In this document: positions 34,204 to 44,200 of the stretch, piece after piece
Layout: every line of letters begins with the position of its first letter
Position numbering within the stretch: position 1 is the stretch's first letter
Origin: Robertkochia aurantiaca
GTDB lineage: Bacteria; Bacteroidota; Bacteroidia; Flavobacteriales; Flavobacteriaceae
Direction: 5' to 3'
DNA length: 64,000 nt
NCBI RefSeq assembly: GCF_020166495.1
Contig: NZ_JAINZS010000002.1
Location: 186,001-250,000 of the forward strand
Position numbers and translations under genes: made by a program
Notes under the pieces: generated by a model
Told to the model about the DNA's origin: nothing
The model's database searches: none
Seen by the model: the letters and a program-made list of their open reading frames with translations, nothing else

Positions 34204-35928
34204 ATGAATATCAGTCTGGATGAAATCAAGGAAAAAGCCTCCAACTGGCTTGATGATATATTTGATGCCGAAACCCGTGAAAAAGTCAAGAACCTGATCG
34301 ACACCAACGAAGAGGAGCTCAAAGAGAGCTTTTACAAGAATCTGGAGTTCGGAACAGGTGGGATGAGGGGAACCATGGGCGTTGGTACCAATCGTATCAA
34401 CCGGTATACGCTTGGCAAGAATACCCAGGGGTTAAGTAATTACCTCAAACGAACTTATCCGAACCAGGAATTAAAGGTTGCCATCGCCTATGACTGCCGT
34501 CATAACAGCGATACCCTCGCTAAGGTGGTTGCAGAGGTTTTTGCTGCCAATGGGATCAAGGTATTTCTCTTTTCAGAGCTACGCCCGACCCCGGAGCTTT
34601 CCTTTGCCGTAAAACATCTGGATTGTCATTGCGGGGTGGTACTTACAGCCAGTCATAACCCCCCTGAATATAACGGCTATAAGGTATACTGGACCGATGG
34701 CGGCCAGATCGTTCCTCCCCAGGACAGAGAGATCATTGAAGAGATTGAAAGGCTTGATTTCAGCGATATTAAATTCGAGCCCGGTGCAGGTAAGATCGAA
34801 TTGATCGACAAAGAAGTAGACGAAGCCTTTTTCAAGGCATCGGTAAAGAATGGCTCGATCGGAGCCGATGGCAAAGATGATTTTTCTATCGTATTCACCT
34901 CCCTTCACGGCACTTCCATCACAGCTATACCTGAGGTTCTGAAAAGGGCGGGATTCAAAAATGTTCATATAGTAGATGAGCAGGCTGAGCCTGACGGAGA
35001 CTTCCCCACTGTAAAGTCGCCAAATCCTGAGGAACCGGAAGCCCTGAAAATGGCGATCGACAAAGCTGATGAACTCGGCGCCGATATGGTGATCGGAACT
35101 GATCCTGACAGCGACAGACTGGGAATCGCCGTTCGTGATACCGAAGGAAAGATGCAGTTGCTGAACGGGAATCAAACCATGGTCATCATGACCCGTTTCC
35201 TTCTTGAAGAATGGAAAAAGGCCGATAAGATCAACGGGAACCAGTTCATTGCCTCGACCATCGTTTCAACCCCCATGATGAAAGAACTCGCAGATGCCTA
35301 TGAGGTTGAATACAAAGAAGGACTGACCGGGTTTAAATGGATCGCAAAAATGATCAAAGACTTCCCTCACCAGGAGTTCATAGGAGGAGGTGAAGAGAGT
35401 TTCGGTTATATGGTAGGCGATTTTGTCAGAGATAAAGATGCCGTCACTGCTGCCTTACTGGCCTGTGAGATCGGCGCACAGTCGAAATCGATAAACAGCT
35501 CCTTCTATAAGGAATTACTAAAATGCTATACTGAATACGGACTATTTCATGAAAAACTGATCTCACTTACTAAAAAAGGCATCAGCGGAGCCGAAGAAAT
35601 ACGGGAAATGATGCGCAGCTTCAGAGAAAATCCACCACAATCGCTTAACGGAGATAAAGTGGTGCGTATTGAAGATTACCTCGACAGCAGCTACCGAAAC
35701 CTTAAAACGGGTAAAAGAGGTGTGCTCGACATGCCTAAATCGAACGTTTTGATCTTCTACACAGAAAACGGTACTAAAATGGCTGCCCGTCCCAGCGGAA
35801 CGGAACCCAAGATCAAATTTTACTTCAGTGTAAGAGGTCAGCTTGAAGAAACGACCCAATACGATAAACAGAAAAAGAAGCTGGAAGCAAAGATCGGAAA
35901 GATCCTTGATGAGCTTGATCTTTCATGA
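34204..35928 (+). CDS. Phosphoglucomutase/phosphomannomutase family protein
   Basis: 574 residues, the length of the PGM2/long PMM subgroup common in Bacteroidota. The phosphoserine loop is TASHNPPEYNGYKVY (about 147-161), the metal loop is GTDPDSDRLGIAV (about 298), the sugar-binding loop is GGGEESFGYMVGDFVRDKDA (about 396) and the phosphate-binding loop is RPSGTEPKIKFY near 530. All catalytic elements are present. It interconverts hexose 1- and 6-phosphates in the cytosol, feeding sugar-nucleotide synthesis; the adjacent GT2 enzyme is a plausible consumer. Confidence 0.94.
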   Translation: MNISLDEIKEKASNWLDDIFDAETREKVKNLIDTNEEELKESFYKNLEFGTGGMRGTMGVGTNRINRYTLGKNTQGLSNYLKRTYPNQELKVAIAYDCRHNSDTLAKVVAEVFAANGIKVFLFSELRPTPELSFAVKHLDCHCGVVLTASHNPPEYNGYKVYWTDGGQIVPPQDREIIEEIERLDFSDIKFEPGAGKIELIDKEVDEAFFKASVKNGSIGADGKDDFSIVFTSLHGTSITAIPEVLKRAGFKNVHIVDEQAEPDGDFPTVKSPNPEEPEALKMAIDKADELGADMVIGTDPDSDRLGIAVRDTEGKMQLLNGNQTMVIMTRFLLEEWKKADKINGNQFIASTIVSTPMMKELADAYEVEYKEGLTGFKWIAKMIKDFPHQEFIGGGEESFGYMVGDFVRDKDAVTAALLACEIGAQSKSINSSFYKELLKCYTEYGLFHEKLISLTKKGISGAEEIREMMRSFRENPPQSLNGDKVVRIEDYLDSSYRNLKTGKRGVLDMPKSNVLIFYTENGTKMAARPSGTEPKIKFYFSVRGQLEETTQYDKQKKKLEAKIGKILDELDLS

Positions 35929-35956
35929 CCGGCAGAAAACCATGATATCAAAAGAG

Positions 35957-35982
35957 ATCCCCGAGGCAAACTCGGGGATTTT
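35957..35982 (+). terminator. Terminator hairpin after the phosphohexomutase gene
   Basis: ATCCCCGAG / CTCGGGGAT perfect 9-bp stem with loop GCAAA and a short TTT tail. The U tract is weak, so termination may be incomplete. Confidence 0.7.
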
Positions 35983-36014
35983 GCCGATATTTGCCCGCCC
36001 TTAAGGGAAAACCT

Positions 36015-37841
36015 ATGAATTACTTTAAAAAAATACTGCGCTTTGCAAGGCCATACAAGAAATATGGATTCCTGAACATCCTTTTCAATGTGCTCTATGC
36101 ACTTTTCAGCGCTTTGTCTTTCATCGCACTGATACCCATGTTAAATGTTCTTTTCGGCACCGATGAAAAAGTATACGTAAAGCCGACTTACGAAGGGATA
36201 GGCTCCATTAAAGAATATACAGGTGATTACCTGAACTATCAGGTCACCCGCATAGCCGGTGAAGACGAAATGACAGCCCTGATGATTGTCATCGGTCTGG
36301 TTATCGCGCTCTTCCTTATGAAGAACCTCTTCAATTACCTGGCTATGTATTTTATCACCTTTTTGAGAAACGGGGTGCTGAAAGACATCAGAAATGCCAT
36401 GTATAAAAAGGTGACCGATCTGCCTGTTTCCTTTTTCTCCGAGAAAAGAAAGGGAGATGTGATCGCCCGGATTACAAGTGATGTGCTCGAAATACAACAT
36501 TCATTCCTGTCTATCCTCGAACTTATTGTAAGGGAACCCCTGACGATCATCTTTACCATAATTTTCATGTTCGCCATCAGTGCGAAACTCACCCTTTTCG
36601 TATTCATCTTCATTCCCATCTCAGGGATGCTGATATCAGGTATCGGGAAATCTCTTAAAAAACAGTCAGACAGGGTACAACAAGAACAAGGTCACTTTCT
36701 TTCGATCATCGAAGAGACCCTTGGCGGTCTCAGGGTCATCAAGGCGTTTAACGGTGAATCGCAGTTCGTGAACCGGTTCAGGGAATCAACCACAAGATTT
36801 TTTGACTTTTCGAATACCCTACTAAACCGGCAGAATCTGGCCTCCCCTACCAGCGAGTTCCTCGGAATCCTGGTCATCGGGATCCTGCTTTGGTTCGGCG
36901 GCCGCATGGTTCTGGTCGACCAAAGCCTGGCAGCTGCCTCTTTCATCTCCTATATGGGGCTAGCCTATAACATTCTTACCCCTGCCAAATCGATCAGTAA
37001 GGCCTCTTATGGAGTGAAAAAGGGAAATGCAGCAGCTGAAAGAGTACTGGAGATCCTGGAATCAGAAAACAAGATAACCGATAAAAAAGATGCGATCCAA
37101 AAAACCTCATTCGATAAAGAAATCCGACTCGAAAAGGTAAGTTTCGGCTACGAAAAGGAATTGATCTTAAAAGAATTTTCCCTGGTCGTTCCCAAGGGAC
37201 AGACCGTAGCGCTGGTCGGACAATCAGGAAGCGGTAAGAGCACCATTGCCAATCTCATCACCCGTTTCTGGGATGTAAATAAAGGCGGGATACAGATCGA
37301 CGGGACCGACATCAGGGATATCAGCCTGAAAAGTCTTCGCAACCTGATGGGAATTGTCACCCAGGAATCCATACTGTTCAATGACACGGTAGGCAATAAC
37401 ATACGACTGGGTAAGCCTGATGCCACCCAACAGGAGATCGAAGACGCGGCCCGTATTGCCAATGCTTATGAGTTTATCACAGACCTTCCCAAAGGTTTTG
37501 ACACCAATATAGGTGATGCCGGCGGCAAGCTCAGCGGCGGACAAAGACAACGAATCTCTATTGCCCGTGCCGTATTGAAGAATCCACCTATCATGATACT
37601 CGATGAGGCCACCTCGGCGCTCGATACAGAAAGTGAAAAACTGGTGCAGAACGCTTTAGAGAATATGATGAAGAACCGTACATCTATCGTGATCGCGCAC
37701 CGACTCTCCACCATTCAGAATGCCGATAAGATCGTAGTGATGCAGAAGGGTATTATTGTAGAGCATGGCAATCATGCTGAATTAATGGAGCGCGACAGCG
37801 TCTACAAAAAACTGGTCGACATGCAATCGTTCGAAAGCTGA
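36015..37841 (+). CDS. ABC transporter, MsbA-like lipid/multidrug exporter
   Basis: 608 residues from MNYFKKILRF, preceded by AAGGG 7 bp upstream; an earlier in-frame Met lies eight codons back. Six-helix type IV exporter domain (about 15-315) fused to an ATPase with Walker A GQSGSGKST (about 405), signature LSGGQRQR (about 507), Walker B IMILDEATSALD and the His of AHRLST. As a homodimer it would flip lipid A precursors or other amphiphiles across the inner membrane. DLPVSFFSEKRKGDVIARITSDV is the family's coupling-helix region. The exact substrate is inferred. Confidence 0.92.
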   Translation: MNYFKKILRFARPYKKYGFLNILFNVLYALFSALSFIALIPMLNVLFGTDEKVYVKPTYEGIGSIKEYTGDYLNYQVTRIAGEDEMTALMIVIGLVIALFLMKNLFNYLAMYFITFLRNGVLKDIRNAMYKKVTDLPVSFFSEKRKGDVIARITSDVLEIQHSFLSILELIVREPLTIIFTIIFMFAISAKLTLFVFIFIPISGMLISGIGKSLKKQSDRVQQEQGHFLSIIEETLGGLRVIKAFNGESQFVNRFRESTTRFFDFSNTLLNRQNLASPTSEFLGILVIGILLWFGGRMVLVDQSLAAASFISYMGLAYNILTPAKSISKASYGVKKGNAAAERVLEILESENKITDKKDAIQKTSFDKEIRLEKVSFGYEKELILKEFSLVVPKGQTVALVGQSGSGKSTIANLITRFWDVNKGGIQIDGTDIRDISLKSLRNLMGIVTQESILFNDTVGNNIRLGKPDATQQEIEDAARIANAYEFITDLPKGFDTNIGDAGGKLSGGQRQRISIARAVLKNPPIMILDEATSALDTESEKLVQNALENMMKNRTSIVIAHRLSTIQNADKIVVMQKGIIVEHGNHAELMERDSVYKKLVDMQSFES

Positions 37842-37938
37842 TCTGCAAACGAAAGTCATGTAAACATAAAAATTAAGAATGTTGGAGTTTCAGGACGCCA
37901 AAGGGGAAAAGCAGATCCCGTTGCTTTTTGAAGTCGTA

Positions 37939-38976
37939 TTATTTTTCTTTAAAAAAGAGCTTTGCTATAATATTATTTCCGGCAGCGTACGCCATGGTAT
38001 CATTCACAAACCGAAGGGTGTAAAACCCCTGGTCAGTAAGTTTATTCCAGTGACTACCATGATCGTTTGAAAAGAAAACCCCGTTCTTCCCCGTAGCGAC
38101 CAATTCAGCCCCTCCCCTGCCAGGAACGTATTGCACACAGGATAAATAACCCGGTGCCTCTCCTTCAGCTACCAGCTCCCAGGTTTTTCCGCCGTCCACC
38201 GTTCGCGCCTTATTAGCCAGATTCTGATCGGGATCTGTATAATCACCTCCCATTGCAAAACCGTTCATTTCGTCATAAAAATCGATCGAGTAAATACCCT
38301 GTGTAGGATTTCCCTGTATAACCGGAGTATCATACACTTCCCATGATCTGCCTTTATCCGGCGAATAATAAATACGGGAGCTTATGCCTCCGGTAGCAAT
38401 CCAGGTCTGATCGCCGGCTATGGCAATATTGGTATTACTGGCCGCAAAGGCCGCCTCTCCCTCTCTCACAACCGGAAGGTTCTCACAAGGCAACTTCACC
38501 CAAGTATTCCCCCCGTCACGGGTTATGATTACCGAAATACAATCACCCGTGGGATCTCCCATGGCAATACCCTCTTCATCATTCCAGAAACGCATGGCAT
38601 CGTAAAAAACCGAAGGGTGTTCTTCCTTGTACACCAACTCCATATTTCCGCTATCACCGGTCTTAAAGAGCAAGGCAGGATTCCCGATGCTGAGCATGAA
38701 AAAGTCAGTACTGGTGCTTGCCACCGCTCTGAATTCCAGTTCAAGACTGTCATACGAAAAACGGGAAGCATTCAGCTTTCCACGGTCAGCGAGATAGATC
38801 CCGTACAAATTCTCAGCGCCGGCATATCCAAGATTCCCTTCCATGATCGTGATCGACCTGACATTGATGCTGTCGGTTGTAATCGGTTCGATACGTACCG
38901 AACTGATATTTCTCGGGGATCGGGAATCAGGCAAACAGGAAGCAAACAAAAGCAGGCAGAAAAGATATCTGAGCAT
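37939..38976 (-). CDS. BNR/sortilin-type beta-propeller lipoprotein
   Basis: 345 residues with lipobox LLLFASCLPD (Cys about residue 14). Repeated 'SxDxGxxW' Asp-box motifs are present: ITRDGGNTWVKL, YSPDKGRSWEVY, TVDGGKTWELV and FSNDHGSHWNKL, each closing a propeller blade. Such YCF48/BNR proteins in Bacteroidota are often called oxidoreductases, but no cofactor site is visible. Probably an outer-membrane-anchored binding or scaffold protein. Divergent from the RNA methylase gene, with 72 bp between starts. Confidence 0.85.
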   Translation of the reverse strand: MLRYLFCLLLFASCLPDSRSPRNISSVRIEPITTDSINVRSITIMEGNLGYAGAENLYGIYLADRGKLNASRFSYDSLELEFRAVASTSTDFFMLSIGNPALLFKTGDSGNMELVYKEEHPSVFYDAMRFWNDEEGIAMGDPTGDCISVIITRDGGNTWVKLPCENLPVVREGEAAFAASNTNIAIAGDQTWIATGGISSRIYYSPDKGRSWEVYDTPVIQGNPTQGIYSIDFYDEMNGFAMGGDYTDPDQNLANKARTVDGGKTWELVAEGEAPGYLSCVQYVPGRGGAELVATGKNGVFFSNDHGSHWNKLTDQGFYTLRFVNDTMAYAAGNNIIAKLFFKEK

Positions 38977-39048
38977 AACGGAATATTTCTGCTAAAAATA
39001 ATCCTAATCCTGAACAATACAATACCTTTGCAGGATATTAAGAACACT

Positions 39049-40260
39049 ATGAGACTGCATCGAAACCTGGTATTCGCCGTAATCGAAGGACTGGACACCA
39101 TTTTCAATCAAAATAAATACGCCGATAAGGTCGTAGAAAAACTGCTTAAAAAAGACAAGAGATGGGGTGCCCGTGACAGGGCTTTTATCGCAGAAACCAC
39201 CTATGAGATCGTACGATGGAAAAGACTTTACGCCGCCATCGCAGAGGTAAAAGCACCCTATTCGAACGATGATCTGTGGCGCATATTTGCGGTCTGGGCC
39301 GTACTCAGAGGTATCAGACTGCCCGACTGGAATCAACTCGAAGGAACTCCTGAGCGACGCATCAAAGGCAGGTTTGACGAACTATCAAAGATCAGAAAAT
39401 ACCGTGAATCTATTCCTGACTGGCTCGATGAGCTCGGGGTAAAAGAATTAGGTGAAAAGACCTGGGAGGCTGAAATAAAAAGTCTGAACCAGGAAGCCCC
39501 GGTTGTATTAAGAGCCAATACCCTTAAAACCGACCGGAAGCAACTCATGGCTACCCTCGAAAGCGAAGGAATCAGTGCCAAACCCCTGTCTAAATATCCC
39601 GACGCTCTTGAACTGGAGCAGCGTGAAAACGTTTTCAGAACCGATGCTTTTTCAAACGGATTGTTCGAAGTTCAGGGAGCCTCTTCACAGCTCGTTGCTC
39701 CCTTCCTGGAGGTCGAAGCAGGAATGCGTGTGGCCGACACCTGCGCGGGAGCCGGCGGTAAAAGCCTTCACCTGGCAGCCCTGATGGAAAACAAAGGCCA
39801 GGTCATCGCCATGGATATATACCAGGGGAAATTACATGAACTTAAACGACGAGCAAGGAGAAACGGAGCTCACAATATAGAAACGCGCCTTATCGAGTCT
39901 ACCAAGGTCATCAAAAAGTTACGTGAAAAAATGGATCGCGTACTTATAGATGCCCCGTGTAGCGGCCTTGGGGTACTTCGACGTAATCCGGATGCAAAGT
40001 GGAAGCTGGAACCTGAGTTTATCACGAGATTGCAGGAAACCCAGCAGGAAATCCTGCGCTCTTATTCCCGAATGCTTAAACCGGGAGGCAAAATGGTATA
40101 TGCCACCTGTTCGATCCTGCCTTCAGAAAATGAAAAACAAGTGAGTGCTTTTCTCAATTCTGAAGAAGGAAAAGATTTCAAACTGGAACGCGAAAAGAAA
40201 ATACTTTCCTCAAAGACGGGATATGACGGATTCTATATGGCCTTACTAAGCAGGGCGTGA
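39049..40260 (+). CDS. RsmB/NOP2-family RNA cytosine-C5 methyltransferase
   Basis: 403 residues from MRLHRNLVFAVIEGL; the open frame upstream crosses the divergent gene's start and was excluded. A NusB-like helical N-terminal part precedes the methylase domain: SAM motif I VADTCAGAGGKSLHLAALM (about 229), motif IV LIDAPCSGLGVLRRNPDAKW with one catalytic Cys (about 304) and motif VI MVYATCSILPSEN with the second Cys (about 350). It methylates C5 of a cytosine, probably in 16S rRNA. Its stop overlaps the GTG start of the endonuclease gene by three bases. Confidence 0.9.
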   Translation: MRLHRNLVFAVIEGLDTIFNQNKYADKVVEKLLKKDKRWGARDRAFIAETTYEIVRWKRLYAAIAEVKAPYSNDDLWRIFAVWAVLRGIRLPDWNQLEGTPERRIKGRFDELSKIRKYRESIPDWLDELGVKELGEKTWEAEIKSLNQEAPVVLRANTLKTDRKQLMATLESEGISAKPLSKYPDALELEQRENVFRTDAFSNGLFEVQGASSQLVAPFLEVEAGMRVADTCAGAGGKSLHLAALMENKGQVIAMDIYQGKLHELKRRARRNGAHNIETRLIESTKVIKKLREKMDRVLIDAPCSGLGVLRRNPDAKWKLEPEFITRLQETQQEILRSYSRMLKPGGKMVYATCSILPSENEKQVSAFLNSEEGKDFKLEREKKILSSKTGYDGFYMALLSRA

Positions 40261-41048
40261 AGGTAGCCGTAGGCATATTGCTTGCATTCGTTACTCTTGC
40301 ATGGGCTTCCTGCCGTCATGAACCCCGCCAGGGCGCAACCCTCACCTATGAATTAAACCCTCCTGAAGAGCTGCAGGACTATTACAAAGACCTGGATCTG
40401 CGATCAATAGGAGAATCTTTCTACGATGAACTGGCGGTGCTAACTATTGCCAAACATCGCAACATACTTCCATATAACGACCGTCACAGATACCTCTATA
40501 AATTAGACAGAGCTCTGACTCCGGGCCAGGAAAACAAAGTGATCCTGTTATATACAGGAGAATTAGCCGATAACCGGGCGTATCTTTCAGAAAAGAACTC
40601 TTTCCAACCACAGCTGTTCAATACCGAACACGTATATCCGCAATCCCTTATCACAAATACCGCAAAAGGAGACCTGCATCATCTGAGGGTCTGTGAGATC
40701 GCCATCAATAGCTTAAGGGGAAATAAAAAGTATGTTCAGGGAAAAGGTTCCTGGCAAAATCATGCGAAGGGATTTTACCCGGGAGATGAATGGAAGGGAG
40801 ATGTCGCCCGGATGATCTTTTACCTTAACCTGCGATACAACGAAAATTTCTCAGAGGTTGGTTCCCTTGATCTGTTTCTGAAATGGAACACAGAAGATCC
40901 TGTCTCTGCCTTCGAGATCAGGAGAAACAATGAGATCGAACAGATTCAGGGCAACCGGAATCCCTTTATCGATAACCCTGTGTTTTCGACTCTGATCTGG
41001 CAGGGTCCTGCCGCCGCCAATCGTTGGGAAGACGCAAAGACTCAGTAA
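40257..41048 (+). CDS. Endonuclease I family secreted nuclease (lipoprotein)
   Basis: 263 residues starting with GTG in a GTGA overlap with the upstream stop, implying coupled translation. A lipoprotein signal ends at LAWASCRH (Cys about 19). The Endonuclease_1 core is NTEHVYPQSLI with the catalytic His, then KGDLHHLRVCEIAINSLRGNKKY and GDVARMIFYLNLRY. The family (Vibrio EndA/Vvn) carries a His-Me finger and cuts DNA and RNA non-specifically. Anchored in the envelope, it would salvage nutrients from extracellular nucleic acid. Confidence 0.92.
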   Translation: MKVAVGILLAFVTLAWASCRHEPRQGATLTYELNPPEELQDYYKDLDLRSIGESFYDELAVLTIAKHRNILPYNDRHRYLYKLDRALTPGQENKVILLYTGELADNRAYLSEKNSFQPQLFNTEHVYPQSLITNTAKGDLHHLRVCEIAINSLRGNKKYVQGKGSWQNHAKGFYPGDEWKGDVARMIFYLNLRYNENFSEVGSLDLFLKWNTEDPVSAFEIRRNNEIEQIQGNRNPFIDNPVFSTLIWQGPAAANRWEDAKTQ

Positions 41049-41149
41049 ACTATCCAAAGTCTTTCATTAAAATCAAGGCATATAAGCAGCCGGGGTTCTT
41101 CGCCTTTGAAAAGGCGATATCAAGCAGCTTTTATTACAGGGAAAAATTT

Positions 41150-41199
41150 TAACTTTGCGCATCTTTATTTTAATGATAATCCTGTTTAGAGTAAACAGG
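41150..41199 (+). promoter_or_regulatory. purL leader: -7 element and perfect inverted repeat
   Basis: TAACTTTG (41150-41157) matches the -7 consensus. Downstream, within the leader, CCTGTTTA-GAG-TAAACAGG (41181-41199) is a perfect 8-bp inverted repeat ending 15 bp before the ATG. Another palindrome, CGCCTTT-GA-AAAGGCG, lies at 41101-41116 after the endonuclease gene. Confidence 0.55.
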
Positions 41200-41214
41200 T
41201 AAAAGACAACATAT

Positions 41215-44200
41215 ATGATCGCTTTTTTCGGTAATCCGACCAGCAAGATCTACGCCGTAGAAACCGCCGGGAAACTATCCTCTGAAAACATTGAAAAACT
41301 GACCTGGCTTTTTGGCAATCAGCCAATAATCGAACAGGAATCGATCGCAGGTCCCTTTATTGGGCCCAGGGCTGCCATGGTTACCCCATGGAGTACCAAT
41401 GCCGTTGAGATCACCCAGAATATGGGCATTGAGACGCTAAACCGGATCGAGGAATATATAGCGGTATCAGAAGACGACCGTGATTTTGACCCTATGCTTT
41501 CTCAGAAATATCCTCGTCTGGATCAGAACCTGTTTCTTATCGATATCGACCCCAACCCCATAGAACATATAGACGACATCAAGGCGTATAATGAAGCTGA
41601 AGGTCTCGCCCTTAGCGACGAAGAAGTCATTTACCTTCACGATCTCTCAACGAGACTGGGCCGAAAGCTGACCGATGCCGAGGTATACGGATTCGCTCAG
41701 ATCAACTCTGAACATTGCCGCCACAAGATCTTTAACGGCACCTTTGTTATCGACGGAGAGGAGAAACCCGTTTCCCTGTTTAAACTCATTCGGAAAACCT
41801 CTGAAGAAAATCCCAATGACATCGTTTCGGCCTATAAAGACAATGTTGCTTTTGTAAAAGGCCCGCGGGTAGCTCAGTTTGCTCCGCGACGCGGGGATCA
41901 ACCCGATTTTTATGAGGTCAAGCCATTCGACAGTGTAATCTCTCTGAAAGCCGAGACTCATAATTTCCCTACCACGGTGGAACCGTTCAACGGTGCCGCC
42001 ACCGGTTCAGGAGGAGAGATCAGAGACAGGCTTGCCGGCGGAAAAGGATCATTACCCCTGGCCGGAACAGCCGTATATATGACCTCTTATTCCCGACTGG
42101 AAGAGAACCGACCCTGGGAAAAACAGGTCGAAGAGCGCAACTGGCTCTACCAAACTCCCATGGATATCCTGATCAAAGCCTCTAACGGAGCCTCTGATTT
42201 TGGAAACAAGTTCGGTCAGCCATTAATCGCAGGATCAGTACTCACCTTTGAACACGAAGAAGATGCCCGCATACTCGGTTTTGACAAGGTGATCATGCTG
42301 GCCGGTGGAATCGGTTACGGAAAAGAAGAGCAGTCATTGAAGGAAACCCCGTCTAAGGGTGATGCCATCGTAGTTATGGGGGGAGATAACTACCGCATCG
42401 GAATGGGCGGTGCTGCAGTGAGTTCTGCCGATACCGGTGAGTTCAGCAGTGGGATAGAACTGAACGCCATTCAGCGATCTAACCCTGAAATGCAGAAAAG
42501 AGTTGCCAATGCCATCCGTGCCATGGTAGAAAGTGATAATAACACCATCACCTCTATTCATGATCATGGCGCAGGAGGCCACCTGAACTGTCTGTCAGAA
42601 CTGGTCGAAGAAACAGGTGGAATCATCGAAGTAGACAAATTGCCTGTCGGAGACCCCACCCTGTCGTTAAAAGAGATCATCGGAAACGAAAGCCAGGAAC
42701 GAATGGGACTGGTGATCAACCCGGAAGAACTGCAAAGACTGAAACGCATCGCAGACAGAGAGCGATCTCCCTTATACAATGTCGGAGAGGTTACAGGTGA
42801 CCATCATTTCACCTTCGAATCTAAAAATAAAAACATCAAACCGATGGACCTGGAGATGAGCGATATGTTCGGAAGCTCTCCCAAAACCATCATGAACGAT
42901 CGTACCATCGAGCGGTCATATAAATCTTCCTCCTACCAGCAGGAGAAGATCGAAGACTACCTCAGACAGGTACTTCAGCTGGAAGCGGTTGCTTGCAAAG
43001 ACTGGCTTACCAACAAGGTCGACCGTTGCGTTACCGGGCGGGTAGCCGCACAGCAATGTGTGGGAGAACTGCAATTACCCCTCAATAACTGTGGAGTCAT
43101 GGCCCTCGATTACCAGGGCAAGGAAGGTATCGCCACTTCTATAGGACATGCTCCCATAGCAGCCCTTCTTGATCCGGCAGCCGGAAGCCGCCTGGCCATC
43201 ACAGAAGCACTTACCAATATAGTGTGGGCTCCGTTAAAAGACGGCCTCAAAAGCGTTTCCTTATCTGCCAACTGGATGTGGCCTTGCAAGAATGAAGGGG
43301 AAGACGCAAGACTATACGATGCGGTGAAGGCATGTTCTGATTTCGCAATCGACCTGGGAATCAACATTCCTACAGGAAAAGATTCCCTCTCCATGAAACA
43401 GAAATATCCGGATAAGGAAGTCATCGCCCCCGGTACTGTGATCATTTCGGCAGCCGGGAATTGTAATGACATTACCAGAGTAGTAACTCCCGTAGCCAAG
43501 AGCGACGGTGAAAGCCTGTATTACATCAGCATGGGATCAGAAGAGCTGCAACTGGGTGGTTCTTCGTTCTCACAAATACGCAGTGCTCTCGGTAATAAAC
43601 CGGCCGATTCACAGGATCCGAACAAGGTTAAAACAGCCTTCAATGCCGTGCAGGAACTGATCAGAAAAGATCTGATTGCCGCCGGTCATGACGTTGCCAG
43701 CGGCGGGCTTATCACCACCCTGCTGGAAATGTTCTTTCCAAGTATAGACCTGGGTGCACAGATCGACCTGAGCAGCTTTGGAGAAGATGATGCAGTGATT
43801 GCCCTGTTTAATGAGAATCCGGCCCTTGTGATACAAAGCCGTGATGATGAGAAAATGGAGTCCCTGCTTAAAGATGCAGGAGTGCGTTATCATAAGATCG
43901 GATCAGTGGTGGCAGGCGACCGTCTTCAATTGTTAAACAACAAGGCGAACTTCTCATTCAGCATCAGTGAACTGAGAGATACCTGGTACCGCACCTCTTA
44001 TCTGCTTGACCGTAAGCAAAGCGGACCGAAAAAAGCAGAAGAGCGATTCGTGAATTATAAGAATCAGCCGCTGCAATTCACCTTTCCCGAATCATTTGAC
44101 GGTAAAATGCCGGAACCTGTAAAGGGCACACGCATAAAAGCCGCTATCATCAGGGAAAAAGGAAGTAATTCTGAACGGGAGATGGCAAATGCCATGTACA

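Noticed and set aside
37842-37938. Small gene between the exporter and the BNR protein
   Set aside because: The open frame there runs antisense into the BNR gene and has no recognisable features.
38617-39048. N-terminal extension of the RsmB-like protein
   Set aside because: It is antisense to the BNR lipoprotein gene; the family N-terminus begins at MRLHRNL.
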